64,000 nucleotides of DNA, from contig WPIO01000017.1 of assembly GCA_009760855.2 (NCBI GenBank), forward strand, positions 1,363,501-1,427,500, in the 5' to 3' direction. This stretch comes from Cristatella mucedo. Taxonomy: Eukaryota; Bryozoa; Phylactolaemata; Cristatellidae. How positions within the stretch are numbered: position 1 is the stretch's first letter; each line of letters begins with the position of its first letter. Of this stretch, positions 13,066 through 24,312 are shown piece by piece. Position numbers and translations under genes: made by a program. The notes beneath the pieces were generated by a model. That model saw only the letters and a program-made list of their open reading frames with translations. It searched no databases and was not told where the DNA came from.

Positions 13066-13763
13066 AAAGGCATTTGTGACATCCCATCTTGACTTCTGTA
13101 ACTCATTGCTCGCTGGCCTACCGACCTGTGCAATCAGGCGCTTACAGCTGGTGAAAAACTCCGCAGCCAGGATGGTCTATCGCGAGCGTCGCAGTTGCCA
13201 CATCGCACGACTTCTCGCCGACCTGCACTGGCTCCCAGTCAAGCGACACATCGACTTCAAGGTTTTTCCACTCACTTTCAGGTCCCTTCCTTCTTTGGCT
13301 CCAGCCTACCTATCAGATCTACTCTCACACCAAGCCAAGCATAGTACCATCCGCTTTTCGGAATCTGTTTACCTGTACCTTGTTCAAACCTCAAATCCTT
13401 CGGAGACCGTGCATTTAGTTTGTATGCTCCCAAATCTTGTAACCCACTCCCGACTTGCATGACATCTCTTGACATGTCCACATTTAAAAAGAAACCAAAA
13501 ACCCATCTAATTATCGTAGCATTTAGTGGGTCCCTGTGATTTTTCCTTCATGTGCTTATGCGTGCTGACATAGTTGTGCATGCTGCCACTAACCACACTT
13601 GCATGCTGACCCTGTGCATGTCATCCCTAGCCATGTTATTCTTGTTTATTAAGCATGCTACCACTAAACATTCTATCGTGCTTCCTTTGCAGTAAATGTA
13701 AAGTCTCTAGAAAGAGATTGAGTTATCTGAGGGTGTTATATCAAATTTATTATTATTATTATA
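13066..13763 (+). mobile_element. LINE A, 5'-truncated
   Basis: The plus strand encodes the C-terminal part of the LINE A protein over about 13066-13462, with SHLDFCNSLLAGLPTCAIRR and LHWLPVKRHIDFKVFPLTF. The 3' UTR follows and ends in a slightly altered stem-loop and (ATT)n. The insertion ends exactly where the plus-strand relic at 13764 begins, so it probably landed in that older sequence. Confidence 0.9.
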
Positions 13764-14110
13764 AATACAACCAGAAAGACCTCAGTGACCTGATCGGAGA
13801 CTTTGGTCCAACCAAATCCAACGCTGAGTATTTGACATTTATGCTCAATCAACTTTTTAGGCTTAACCAACTTCGTTAGTCATCAAGATGGGCTGTGCCT
13901 CTGAGACAATGCGACCTGTCGCCTATATACTGAAGCTCTAGGAATCCCCTGTTTTGCGAGAGAATGGTGCCTGTTCATTAAATTTTCATCCAAATATTAT
14001 GCAACGCCGCTTCATGAAGGGGAGAAGTACCTGTTTCTCAGTATTTGCAGTCTATTAAATGCGTATGCTAAGTAGGTGAATAAAAACCGGGAGCGTGGCG
14101 TTAGCGGTCG
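13764..14110 (+). pseudogene. Relic of uncharacterised multi-copy family, N-terminal part
   Basis: The plus strand encodes NQKDLSDLIGDFGPTKSNAE, then after a stop and frame change blocks such as HQDGLCL, EALGIPC and REWCLFIKFSS. The first block parallels QKDLNDLIGTLSLTK at 58831-59106 on the minus strand, and REWCLFI parallels EWRLFMYSW near 57750. From memory these resemble an unannotated family found in many copies in cnidarians, molluscs, arthropods and fish. I cannot check this here and assign no function. Stops and frameshifts make it non-functional. The 5' side is occupied by a LINE A. Confidence 0.6.
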
Positions 14111-15430
14111 GCCGAGGTCACGTACAGGCATGAACTACAGAAAAGGCTCTAAGTTAGGGCTGGGCTAGGTTGCTGCCAAACCCCGTGACGCAGCGCTTAC
14201 CATCGCTCGTGGTCTTGACCTTTATTAGCTAGGTTTGGCCGAGCGACAGTAGCTACTGTTTACTCATTCAAGACCGTCTTGCTTGCATTGCCGTTAGCAT
14301 GCCCGTCGAAACGGAGCGGCTACTATGCTATGAATGTAAGCGATGGGGCGGGGCGGAGGTGGTCTCGCGAGAGCGAGAGGTGCGTGGCCGTTCAGATAGC
14401 GCTTCCTCCTGTAGAATGCCTCCCGATTATTTGCTAATACTCCTGCATTCGTGATTTATTCTTGAAAGCTTGCGTGTAATGGCTGATCATTGCTAAGGAC
14501 AATTTGTCCGAGATCGCAATCCAAAGTCCCACTTGCTCTACTAGCAAGTTAGCTCTTCAGAGGCTGGCGCTGGGAGTGCAGAATCAGTAGCTGTAGCGGC
14601 TCTGATGCAGTGGCCAGAAAAGTGTTCATCAGCGAACCGCTCGGTTCGCATCTGCAGCCCCCCTCCGCCCCCATAGTTCCTGTATCGTTCCAGGTAGCGT
14701 CAAGGTTGGACCTTCCCTTGGCGTAACTCGGCTAGTTCAAGAGGCGGATGTGAATATGCATGAAGAGCGAAAGTGGCCAATTAAGTAATCATGATCAATC
14801 GGTCCAGTTGACCACTAAACATCGCTCGTAGTAAGTGCTAGTAAGGCTGGCTTGTTAGTGGCAGTAGGCAGCACTAAGCATTGTGCTTGCCCATGGCCAA
14901 GCTCTGCGGTTTACACCCCGCGACAGAATTTGCCGCTGAGGCTAATGTGCCCGAGGTTGCGTTCCTGTGCTGGCTGATGGCGTTTGCAGGGGGTTTGCAG
15001 AAGGAACTTTGGTATGGAGGGGTATAAGCCTGCCTTTACTTTGGGGCTTGGTACAAGATCAACGACGCTCTTTGAACAATGCTCCAAGAAACTCTTCCAA
15101 AACTCCAAGACTTATTTTAGCTTTTGTTTTTATTTCATATGCTCATTTTAGCTCTTAGTTGAACTCTTTAAGCCCACGCCAAATACTTGAACATTTATCA
15201 ATTGGAAAAAATGTGATTCGCTTAAAAGACTGTAACCCCTCTGGAACCGAAACTGAATTCAGGCGTCCCTGCTGAACCTATCTTAAAAACACACGCACAA
15301 ACACAATATGGCTATCTCTGCTGGAGAATATCTTGAATCTGTGACGCCTTCAAGCCTCCAATGCCCGTACGTGACACTTGATATTTTATATGTTGAATAA
15401 TTTCATTTAATAAATTTTTAAGCCTGGTAG
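14111..15430. other. No gene recognised
   Basis: Mixed-composition sequence with short reading frames on both strands. I saw no domain, repeat-family match or splice pattern that would support a gene. Confidence 0.35.
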
Positions 15431-15435
15431 CTCCC

Positions 15436-16470
15436 TCAGCTGATCGTGGTAGTCACCAGGGAGGTCTGCCGGCCTTTCGTGACGGGGCGGTGAAAGGCTG
15501 CAGATCTTTTGCCTCGCTGCGATGCCACGCTAGAGCCACCAAGAATGCTAGTCTCTTTGGGCGTCTTACGTTGTTTATGGGCCCATAAGTCGTAGCCGTT
15601 CAGCAGCCTCCAGGAATCAGTAGTCAGAACCTTATGAATTCTCTGCTGATTCCACGACTGTAGGGTCATCGCAAGGGACCGGCCGGAAACTAGAGCCGAC
15701 CAACCTTGTAAGGGTCGCACGTTAGCATCCGTCTCGACCTGGCGACCTGGCCCCTGGAGACCGGCCGACGGAAAAAACTTGCGTCGAAGGGACACTGCCG
15801 GAGGAAAGACCTTGCCCAGTCTCGTCTGCGTGCGAGCACTCTTTCGAGTCTTTTGGATGGAAATGACCGCTTATTGTGGAAGCGGCCTCCGACTATCGGC
15901 CCGCCGATCTATGAAGCGGGCTCCCTTCAGTCTCGCTAAAAGTGCTCGTGCGACATTTTGAGATAGTCTCAACTTCCGCACCGAAAGAGCGAAACACCCG
16001 CTAGCCCTTGCAGACGCTATCCGAAGGAAACGGTATTTGGCCTTGATTTTCGTAGGCGCGCATGACGGAGGAGCGGAGCGGAGGACATCTCCGTCAGGCT
16101 TGAGTAAGCTCGTCGGTAAACGTCGGCTGCCTGCTTCCTGAAGGAATTGCTCGAGGCGTGCCGCCCAGAGAGCCTCGTTAGCTTCTTTGGAAAAACACAT
16201 CTCCCGCTTCGGAAGAACCCGGCGTTCCATTCGCAAGGCGCGCCGACAATAGCTCGCTTGAAAAAGAATGCTGACTGCGCGTCCGGAGCGCATAACCCGG
16301 ACGGGCATTTCGAAAGCGGGCAGCGCTCGCATCCTTTTTTTTATCCCCGCCTTAGAAAAACCTTTGCTTTCTCTGTGGTGAAGCGCCTTACATCTTCTGG
16401 CCGAATGCGCGCTGTCCGTCGTAATGGTAGCAATAATAATAATGATAAGATGAATACATTTGTATAGCAC
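15436..16470 (-). pseudogene. Decayed ORF, possibly DIRS-like retroelement
   Basis: A single minus-strand frame of about 345 codons runs through with only one in-frame stop, at 15871-15873. The downstream part contains LVSGRSLAMTLQSWNQ, then TDSWRLLNGYDLW. This spacing (GR...W...D.W.L...GY) resembles the start of the reverse-transcriptase region in DIRS/Ngaro-type elements, which in such elements follows a gag-like region. No YADD-type core, tyrosine recombinase or terminal repeat is present. GC content is higher than in its neighbours. The class is a weak inference; the long shared frame is the firm observation. Confidence 0.35.
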
Positions 16471-16715
16471 CCTCAGAGAATGAATCTCTTTCTAATCATT
16501 TTACAGATGCTGTATAAAATGCTGCATAAATGCTGTATGTAAAACGTATGTAAAATGCTGTATGCTGTATAAAAAGCATTACCAAATGATTAGTGCTAAC
16601 ATCCGCAAGCAGCAGGCTGAGTGTAAGCAGGTACATTCACACGAAAGACGAATCACAAAGACCCACCAAATGCTGTAATAAACAGGTGCGTTTTAAGCGT
16701 TTCTTTAAACGCCAT
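16430..16715 (-). repeat. LINE A-related 3' end, diverged subfamily
   Basis: The minus strand has the family's 3' pattern: AAATGCTGT-like start, GTGATTCGTCTTTCGTGTG, AGAGATTCATTCTCTGAGGG and an (ATT)n tail. An internal stretch near 16510-16580 has several irregular ATGCTGTATAAA repeats. The 5'-truncated end meets an oppositely oriented copy on its right. Confidence 0.7.
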
Positions 16716-17205
16716 CGTGCCCCTTGGCCTAAGCTCTCTAAGCCTGGTAACTCCGCTCCAAAAGCCTAGTGGTGACATGAAAAGGCTCTGTCTGGCCTCC
16801 AACGGGGATTATGGGATAAAATTGTTAATGGGGGCTTGTACGGCCTCGACGGCTCAAGCCGTTCAGCCATGCCTCGAAGCAACCTCAAGTCCTTTGGAAA
16901 CCGCGCTTTTAGTTCTCATTCTTCCCAGAGCCGGAAATTCCCTCCCAATGGATGTCAAGACGTACCTTAACTTGATGGCATTTAAAAAGAATCTAAAAGA
17001 CTCATAGTGTTTTAAGTCCCTCACAGCATTTACCGGGTGAGTGGGAATTGTCTTTCGTGCGCATTATGCGTTCTGGCACTGTGCATGCTATCACTAAACA
17101 ACTGACGCGCTTCCTGTCCAGCACCTGTAAAGGGTCTTAAAAGACATTCAGTTCCAATAAGGTGCTGTGAAATTTGTTCTGCATATCATTAATATGATTA
17201 TTAAT
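16716..17205 (+). repeat. LINE-related 3' portion, plus strand
   Basis: The plus strand contains a decayed C-terminal coding end (SFGNRAF-like cctttggaaaccgcgctttt, then PTDVKTYLNLMAFKKNLKDS) followed by a 3' UTR-like stretch with GGCACTGTGCATGCTATCAC and a stem-loop remnant. It belongs to a relative of LINE A. Its 5' end abuts a minus-strand copy, so the two lie with 5' ends facing. Confidence 0.65.
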
Positions 17206-18100
17206 ATTTCGATTGGGCTGCCCATTCCCACCCCTTCAACCATACCTGCGGGATGGCTTTAGGTCCTCTGGCGCCAACCGACCAATCCCGAACCCCCTTT
17301 TTACGGGCGCATCGAGACTGCGCGCCGCACTTGACTCATCCAGCCCGGGCTTTACCTGGTGCCAGCCACGTATCCAAATACGGCTATTTTGACATCTAAA
17401 GCGCGCGCTGGCGCATTCTGCAGTGAGTTCGAAAACAGGCCCGTCAGGGCGGTAGCCCTCCCACCTCAGTGGAGCCGATACCGCACGTGGGATCGCGCCG
17501 CCCGATACGCCTCCTAGCCCATCGGAAGCCTGACTGCCACCCTCCCAATTTGGCTATCGGGCTTCGGGGAGACTAGCGTAGCCAGAATAGGTTTCAAGGA
17601 GCGCGTCGGCCAGCGCCCTGCTGCTGTCGAGTAGCCGCAACGCCGTTCTCCAAAGGGGCCCGCTAGGGTTGGATGGGTGCTTACGAACTGCATCCTCCCC
17701 TACACCGGGGGCAGCGACCCGTCGGCGAGCATCCATTCGTGGTCCCGTATCCATAGCTCCGCAGAACGAACACGTCGACGGTGGTAGGTGGACCCCGACC
17801 GCGGAAGTGCAGCCATACCCGACCCAATGTGCCGTCATTTTCGTAGTCGGCATGGGGAAACGCATGCCTGTCGCAGTATGGTATGGATAAGCTTTGCGCC
17901 AGCAGATGTTTTCGACGGTTCGCCCATGGCGTATATCAGGAACCAGCGCAGCAGTCCGAGAGTGCAGTCTTGGACCTTTGCGCTCCTTCATGTTAAGAGA
18001 CCGGAAAAGCTCGCGACTTCGCGAGTACGAGCCAGCGTTTCGCCGCTACCGCGACGATGGAAATGCTCTCGTGCACGTTTCTTCGATTGACTTCTGCGGT
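17206..18100. other. GC-rich stretch with unrecognised ORF
   Basis: The minus strand is open at 17554-17991 (145 codons, with a CSFCGAMDTGPRMDAR segment), but I recognise no family. Plus-strand frames overlap it. Composition is GC-richer than in the flanking LINE copies. It could be part of an unrecognised element or old coding sequence. Confidence 0.3.
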
Positions 18101-18105
18101 ACGGG

Positions 18106-18252
<147 letters not shown>

Positions 18253-18317
18253 GCGGCTCTTTTCGGCTATTGCTGGTACATTGGCACGTTGCGCTATAAA
18301 ATGCGTACGTTTTAGGC

Positions 18318-19425
18318 CGCTCTTAATGTTAATGTATCTCCGTCAGTAACTCCAAAAAGTCATAAAGACCATGTGGGTGTTACGCAGGAGAGTTTTGTAT
18401 AGCGCACTCACAGCCTAAGCGGCTTTCGGTACGCATTCGGTACCCAACAGACTTCGTCTCACGCAACAAAGAGAAAGTGGGAAGCATAGCAGAGTTAGGA
18501 GAGCAGTTGAGGTAGTGAGTAGCATAGAAGTAGCAGTTCAGGACCGCTGAAAAAGATGTGCCATAGTCGGCAGTTGGAGAGTAGATGTCGTTGCGCAAGA
18601 ATTGTGGAAGCGAGTTCCACAGTCTAGGACCTGCAGAGCTAAAGCTTCTGTCGCCAACTGTCTTTAAGCGGAGGAATGGGACAGCTAATTTATTGTCCAC
18701 ACAGGACCTGAGGGCGCGAACAGGCTGAAACTGATGCAGCAGTTCAGCTAGGTATGAAGGAGCCAAGCCGTGGCGGGCCTTGTGGGTCAGCGTAAGAACT
18801 TTGCTCTGTATCCTTTGCTCAACCAGCAACCATTCTAGCTCTTTCAGCAAAGGAGACACGTGCTCAAACCGCTGGGTCTTGAAGACCAGCCTTGCAGCCA
18901 TATTCATAGTCAGCTGTAGTGGCATAATAGCTTTCTTTGGTAGCCCAGCCAAAAGGGAATTACAATAATCAAGCCGAGACAGAACTAAAGAGCTAGTTAA
19001 ATTTTTTACAAGCCACTGTGGGAGACAGCTTCTAATCTTGGATAGGGATCGGATGTGATGGCTAGCTGTAGAGGCAGTCTTCTGAATGAAGTTTTTGAAA
19101 TTGAGGCAGCTGTCGAACACGACACCTAGATTACGAGCACGTGGTGATGGTCGCACAATAGCATCACCTATTAGAACAGCAAAGCCTTTTAATCCAGCCA
19201 CACGCTTAGGGTGTCCTATGAGAAGCAGTTCGGTTTTATCGTCATTTAATTTCAGGAAGTTTTCCGACATCCAGGATCGAATATCGGCAAGGCAAGCATT
19301 CAGTTTCTCAGTTGCTGCAGCAGATTCCGACGGTTTAAATGACAAATACAACTGAGTATCGTCAGCATAGAAGTGATATCCTATTCCATGGGCCTTAATC
19401 ACTTTTCCCAGAGGTTGCGTAAGCT
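18318..19425 (-). mobile_element. LINE B (L2/CR1-like), 5'-truncated
   Basis: The minus strand is open for about 350 codons and starts inside the RT palm domain: YHFYADDTQLYLSF, SENFLKLNDDKTELLLIGHP, then RLDYCNSLLAGLPKKAI, and the C-terminal block HGLAPSYLAEL with FSSAGPRLWNSLPQFLRN. The reading frame ends at 18380 and the element continues to ATACATTAACATTA at its 3' end, unlike LINE A's (ATT)n. It is far more intact than the copies at 36-39 kb, so it is relatively young. The endonuclease and N-terminal RT are missing through 5' truncation. Confidence 0.93.
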
Positions 19426-19445
19426 CTTGCGAGTCTATAGCCACG

Positions 19446-20940
19446 CTTCGAGACGCCGTTCAAAGTCGGCCGCGAGGCTTTCAGGACTGGAACGAACCAT
19501 TTTCATTGGGCTCGTGCGAGCTACACCGCCCTGAGCAGTGCCTTCGCGCGTGTAGCCATAGCAACGGCGGCGCCACGGCATAGCCCTGTGCGAAACGTCC
19601 AAAAACGCCGCATCCATACACGGCGCCCTGATACTTGATATTGGAACTTTATTAAGGAAAGTTAACCAAACTGGCAGCCGGCAGATTATCGCTTCGCGCG
19701 TACTATCTATCGCTTGATGCCTCAATGGCGTGCTCTAGCTTTTATAAAAAATACTTTTTATTTTCCCTAGATCCAGTACTCATGCCCTTGCACTACGCCT
19801 CTGTTGCGACGGGTGCGTCGCTAGGATGTTTCTTCCGAGCTAGCGGATGTTGTTTACCACCTGTCCTACCTGCGACTTGCGTCCTACTTGTTGAATCTTC
19901 TTAGATCGAGGTACATGTGCGAAGCTTGTTGAGGTGCATGCTTATAAATGTTATGCCGTTTCATTTACACTATGGCTTGTTGCCCTGTAAAATATATAAC
20001 TCAGCCAATACTTCACGGATCAGAGTGAAATTTGAAGTGTCAGTACAGCTCCGTTTGTACCCATTGTAGGGTTTACTTCTTTTTTCGGTTGAATACGTTC
20101 TGCAATGCATGTCCATAATTGCAAAAAATAAAGCTTCAGGACGTTCGATGACTTTTATAGCAAAGCTTATCCAACCGAAACAGAAATAAACTACTTATAA
20201 ACGTGTAGCGGAAGTTTTGTTTGCAGAGAGGTTCGACTGCAGCTGAATTATACACTAGCTGCGTTCATTTTTCACCATTCTCTCGCTTCTTCACGTTTGA
20301 ACAAGCCTTCTTTCTGGGCATGCTACCAATCAAGAATCGATTCATTTTCAAGATCCTCTGTCTGTCTTGCAGGTCACTGTAATCGCTAGCAGCAGCCTTG
20401 ACCTATCTGACCTTGTTGCTCCTCCTGTGTGTTCTCGCACCAGCTGCTCGTCAGCATCCGGTTATTTCAACGTCCCTAGAACCAAATGGAAATCTTTTGG
20501 CGATTGAGTCTTCGGGCAAGCATCCTACCTAGCAGGATAATAAATTTTTTACACTAGCCCCGCAAGCCGGTTAAAAATGGTGTTAACACATGTCAAAGGA
20601 TCTTTCCACTTACCCGTCGTGCTCTAGCTATACTGCACAAAGCGTTTGCATGAACAATGTCGTATCCGAGAGCCACTGCCGTCTTTGATGGTTTGCAATA
20701 AAAACGCGAACTTCGGCTGCCTGCTGAAGATCGGTAGTTTGTTTAAATATTTAGTTGAAATTCCGTCATTACTTCCACTAAATAATAGCTCGTGTTTTAA
20801 TATATGTAACAGAGGCAGAATAAGAAAGCTGCGTCTCTGTCACCCCTGCGTTGTTGCACATCGTCGTTTCAAGTTAATGAACGTAGTTGGAAGCAAGCCC
20901 AGCTGCTTTCAAATGGTTGAGCGATGTCACGTCAAATGAT
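19446..20940. other. No gene recognised
   Basis: Only short reading frames; no family or repeat match seen. A short minus-strand frame at 19435-19725 overlaps the LINE B boundary and shows no domain. Confidence 0.35.
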
Positions 20941-20944
20941 TTTC

Positions 20945-21570
20945 TACTGTGCCCACGGTAATTTGGTGTAATCTGGCGGCTGTGCAGTTTACGGCAGACG
21001 AGCCTAGCTGGCGAGTTTTTTACCATCTGCAAGTGCCTTATTGCAAAAGCCGGTAGACGTGCAAGTAGCGAGTTGCAGAAGTCGGTGTGTCAAGAATGCG
21101 CACGGACCACCTTGACTGCGAGATCGATATCTAAGCAAGTCCGAGTCTTTGCAATGTCAATTGGGTGAAAGTATGCAGACAGCTATTGATCTGATGTGGT
21201 CATCCACCGAGCTTGTTTGGTCTAGCGGTTAAGGTGCTCGCGCCGACCAAGGTCTGACTGAGGTCGTCGGCTCGAGCCCCGAGGCATATGTGAAGCGCCT
21301 GAATAGAGATTAAGTTCTCTTGGGGCGCTATATAAATAAATTATATTTATGAATAAATGATATACAGTGATGACTAGTCGTAGAAGATTACAACCAGATT
21401 CCTTGCAGAGGCTGCGAGTGTGCTGTGCTACTCACGCCGATTAGGAGGCTCGGGCTGCCTATAGTTTCTTAGTATAATCAGCCAGCTGGTCTCTCCGTCA
21501 TGCAATCAGTGAAATTTCGCCGTCATCCAAGTACGAATGTCAGCGCCGTATGCTGTAAAGGAGTGCCGAG
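20945..21570 (-). repeat. Degenerate LINE A split by a SINE A
   Basis: Antisense LINE A blocks occur on both sides of a SINE A: the GGCAGACGAGCCTAGC block, the tgcagaagtcg block and the GATCTGATGTGGTCATC block on the left; the CTCGCAGAGGCTG-like block and LINE A RT remnants on the right. All reading frames are lost. Confidence 0.7.
21215..21358 (+). repeat. SINE A copy
   Basis: A tRNA-derived head has a box A-like TGGTCTAGCGGTTAAGGTGC and a box B-like GGCTCGAGCCC, then a short body and a tail with AGCGCC (21294-21299) pairing with GGCGCT (21324-21329), followed by TATAAATAAA. Transcription would be by RNA polymerase III and mobilisation by a LINE enzyme. It lies inside an old LINE A. It is not a functional tRNA gene, as it lacks the anticodon arm and acceptor pairing. 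Confidence 0.88.
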
Positions 21571-21934
21571 AAAGTGTGGGTAGCTGGTGGGCATGGAAAG
21601 ATCACAGCAGCGCGTACGTGCTGCAGCGGAGCTGTCGTGAACACTTTTGATATACGTCGATGTGCCCACCATAATGGGGCGGGTTGTGTCGGTATGCTTC
21701 AACATGTACTTCCTCGCCCAGTGAGCTTACGGGCACTTCGTAACGCAGCACTCGTTCATTGTTCCCTCTTCCACTGCGGTAAGTTTCTCATTTAGCTCGG
21801 CGAGCACCTGCCGTACCGAGCTTCAGGCCGGGCTGCCTGCCACTTTACCATCTTGCGAACGCAGCAGAATCGGGCGGTGCATTTACTCGGCCTCTACATA
21901 CACAACACACGCGGCGCATGCGCACTCACGCGCG

Positions 21935-21960
21935 CGCACGCACACACACACACACACGTG
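21935..21960. repeat. Short (CA)n with GC-alternating lead
   Basis: A run of CGCG/CACA dinucleotides. Confidence 0.8.
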
Positions 21961-22364
21961 ATCATAATGCACCGCAGAATCTCTACCTTTGTCACTTGGT
22001 GAAGCAACTGCGTTGCTCATTCGTTAGCGCCAGGAACTGTCGCTCAGCGACGACGGGAGCTCGTCAAACTGATTATAGATCTGCCAGCGATAAAGCGCTT
22101 TTGAAGCTGGCTGCCGTCCGTTACAGCTAAATGAAGCGTTCGCAAAAGGTGAGTAAGCGTCACATAGCTGACCGTTTTGCATCAGCTGACCACCGGGAGC
22201 TCTTCTGGCAAGCGGCGAAGGGCAGCTGGCGTCTCTTGTCAGACGGCAACCGTGACACGTAACAAGCAGGGCTGGTAATTTCGAGCGATGGATTGCATTG
22301 CTCAACGGAAAAAGAGACTAAACAGCAACATATGTGCATGTGCTTTCTTTCACCTCTCCCCTTC

Positions 22365-22366
<2 letters not shown>

Positions 22367-22433
<67 letters not shown>
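22367..22433. repeat. (TC)n microsatellite
   Basis: Almost pure CT dinucleotide run of about 67 bases. Confidence 0.98.
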
Positions 22434-22774
22434 GTTTGAGCAGCTCAAATTGGCTTCATTTCGAAGACTTGAGCGGGACCACGCGCGCTTCCGATGAACG
22501 GCCCACAACTCAGCGATTAATCGCCGGCATTCCTCCTCCGCACCCGGCGCTGCTCGCGGGCAGCGGCATTAATTAACCTTTACGATCGTACCTTACGCAG
22601 ATAGCAGCGGATAGCAGCAGACGCGGTAGCTGTCAGGCTCGCGTTAATTGTGCGTAATGCAATTGGCGCACGGCGCTCCGCATCCCGTACGAAATCCCGT
22701 AAAGGTTAAGAAGTACTAGAAACGACCGACGCGATCGTCAGACCGAAACGAAGCGGACGACAGGCGGGCAGCAC

Positions 22775-22822
22775 TGCAGTAGCATCCGCAGCATCCGCAG
22801 CATCCGCAGCATCCGCAGCGGC
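22775..22822. repeat. 9-base tandem repeat (CATCCGCAG)n
   Basis: About four to five tandem units of CATCCGCAG followed by CGGCCGCAGCAGCGG. It codes for no recognised product. Confidence 0.85.
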
Positions 22823-23185
22823 CGCAGCAGCGGCGGCGGCCGCGGCGAATCGACGTAACGGGCGCTCGCCGATAGCTGGCCCGGCGAGCCGCCGCCGCCG
22901 TCACCGTCGCTCGGACTAACCGACATCAGCAGCCGCCGCACGCAGCGGCAGCAGCAGCCGCACGCAGCGGCCGTCGGCCGCGCACGACCGAACGACCAGA
23001 GCTCCTCTAACGGTTCGTACGCAGCAGAGCGCGCCTGTTGACACTGCGCTCGGCGGTCTGCTTGGCTAATTGCTTTTCTTAAAACTGAAGTTGCGCCAGC
23101 GAGAGAGCGGCCGTAAGTCTGCGTCGAGCGCCGGAGGCGCTCGAGAGACCCGCAGACAGCGGCTTAGCGGCCGCGGGCCGCGGCC

Positions 23186-23250
23186 CGCGAGCTGCAGCTC
23201 AGCGTCCCGGCGGCAAGCGGCGGCGGCAGGAGGCTGAGCTGCAGCTCGCG
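23186..23250. repeat. Perfect 17-bp inverted repeat, 31-base loop
   Basis: Left arm CGCGAGCTGCAGCTCAG at 23186-23202 and its exact reverse complement at 23234-23250. The arms are themselves internally palindromic (GAGCTGCAGCTC). It lies inside the GC-rich island. Confidence 0.9.
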
Positions 23251-23859
23251 CGAGTCTGCAGGCGAGTCCAGCTCCGCCTGGGAGCTTGGCGACCGATGAA
23301 AAGAACTCCAGAAGACTGCCTATGTCAGATATCGGGCGGCAGAGTGCTATTTGCCACCACTTTGGCTGACAGGAAGACAGTAATGCGCCACTGCAGCGCC
23401 GCTGTGGCGGCTGCACTGAGAGCCTGAATGCTGCCGCGGCGGCCACGACCTCGCGCGAGCCCTACGGTCGGCCGAGCAATCGTAGCGCGAGTGCGGGCAC
23501 GCGTCGCTGCATTCGTGCCACGATTAGCGTATTCGCCCACGAAGGCATTTACGCAGCGCTTTAAGGGCCCGAGCGCGCGTGAAAGTCGACAAGATCGGAG
23601 CGCGCGCCTTGCAGAGCTTCAGGCTAATTAAGACTGAGGATAAAGACAGACAGCGAGCGACAGACGGACGGGCAGACTGACTGACAGACTGACAGGCAGA
23701 CTGGGAGACAGAAAATAGAGAAAGAATTGAGGTGATAAAGAAAGACCGACGCTGGGAGTAAGAGATCTCAGGAGATAGAGAAGCGGAAAGAGAGCCACGC
23801 AGATATAGCTGCATGGTTACGTATATATGCGCGTATAGAGAGAGATATATAAATATATG

Positions 23860-24103
23860 CAGTGGCGGAGCCAGGCTTAGGCCTAGGGAGTATTCCTCAC
23901 TCGATCGGGGACAGCGACATGGGCCGCCCTGTAAACCTACGCCCACGACCGTCGCCAACGATGACATTGTGTCCGCCGATTGCGATTGCATGTCAAATAA
24001 ATACTGCGATCGCGCGCTATAATTTGCCTACCTTATTGGGCTTGCTTTTACAGGAAATTTTGTGAGTGCTACCCCCTAAATTAAAATCCTGAATCCACCT
24101 GAG
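23860..24103. mobile_element. hAT-like MITE, copy 2
   Basis: Starts with an exact CAGTGGCGGAGCCAGG and ends with a decayed inverted copy (TCCTGAATCCACCTGAG). The interior contains the family's ACCGTCGCCAACG block. Only about 244 bases remain, so it is shorter and more degraded than copies 1 and 3. Confidence 0.78.
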
Positions 24104-24196
24104 TATGTGCATATATTATCGAGAAAAAGATTGTAACTAGTATATATGCGTTAGCCGGCGGTGCCCTATCCTGCCGGGGTCGAACGTATTACCCGA

Positions 24197-24204
24197 GCCT
24201 CCCC

Positions 24205-24266
<62 letters not shown>

Positions 24267-24312
24267 TGTGCGTGCGTGCGTGTGTGCGTGCGTGTGTGTG
24301 TGTGTGTGTGTA
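24197..24312. repeat. (TA)n(TG)n microsatellite
   Basis: TA run followed by a long TG run with a few interruptions. Confidence 0.97.

Noticed and set aside
17554-17991. A 145-codon minus frame with a CSFCG segment, considered as a zinc-binding retroelement tail
   Set aside because: Only one possible Cys pair and no matching His/Cys partners or RT sequence nearby; left as unrecognised.
21215-21290. tRNA-like segments considered as tRNA genes
   Set aside because: Box A and box B are present but the acceptor stem and anticodon arm do not fold, and each is followed by a SINE body shared with other copies.
22775-22822. Regular 9-base repeats, considered as a CRISPR-like array
   Set aside because: The units are directly adjacent with no spacers, in an animal genome; this is an ordinary tandem repeat.
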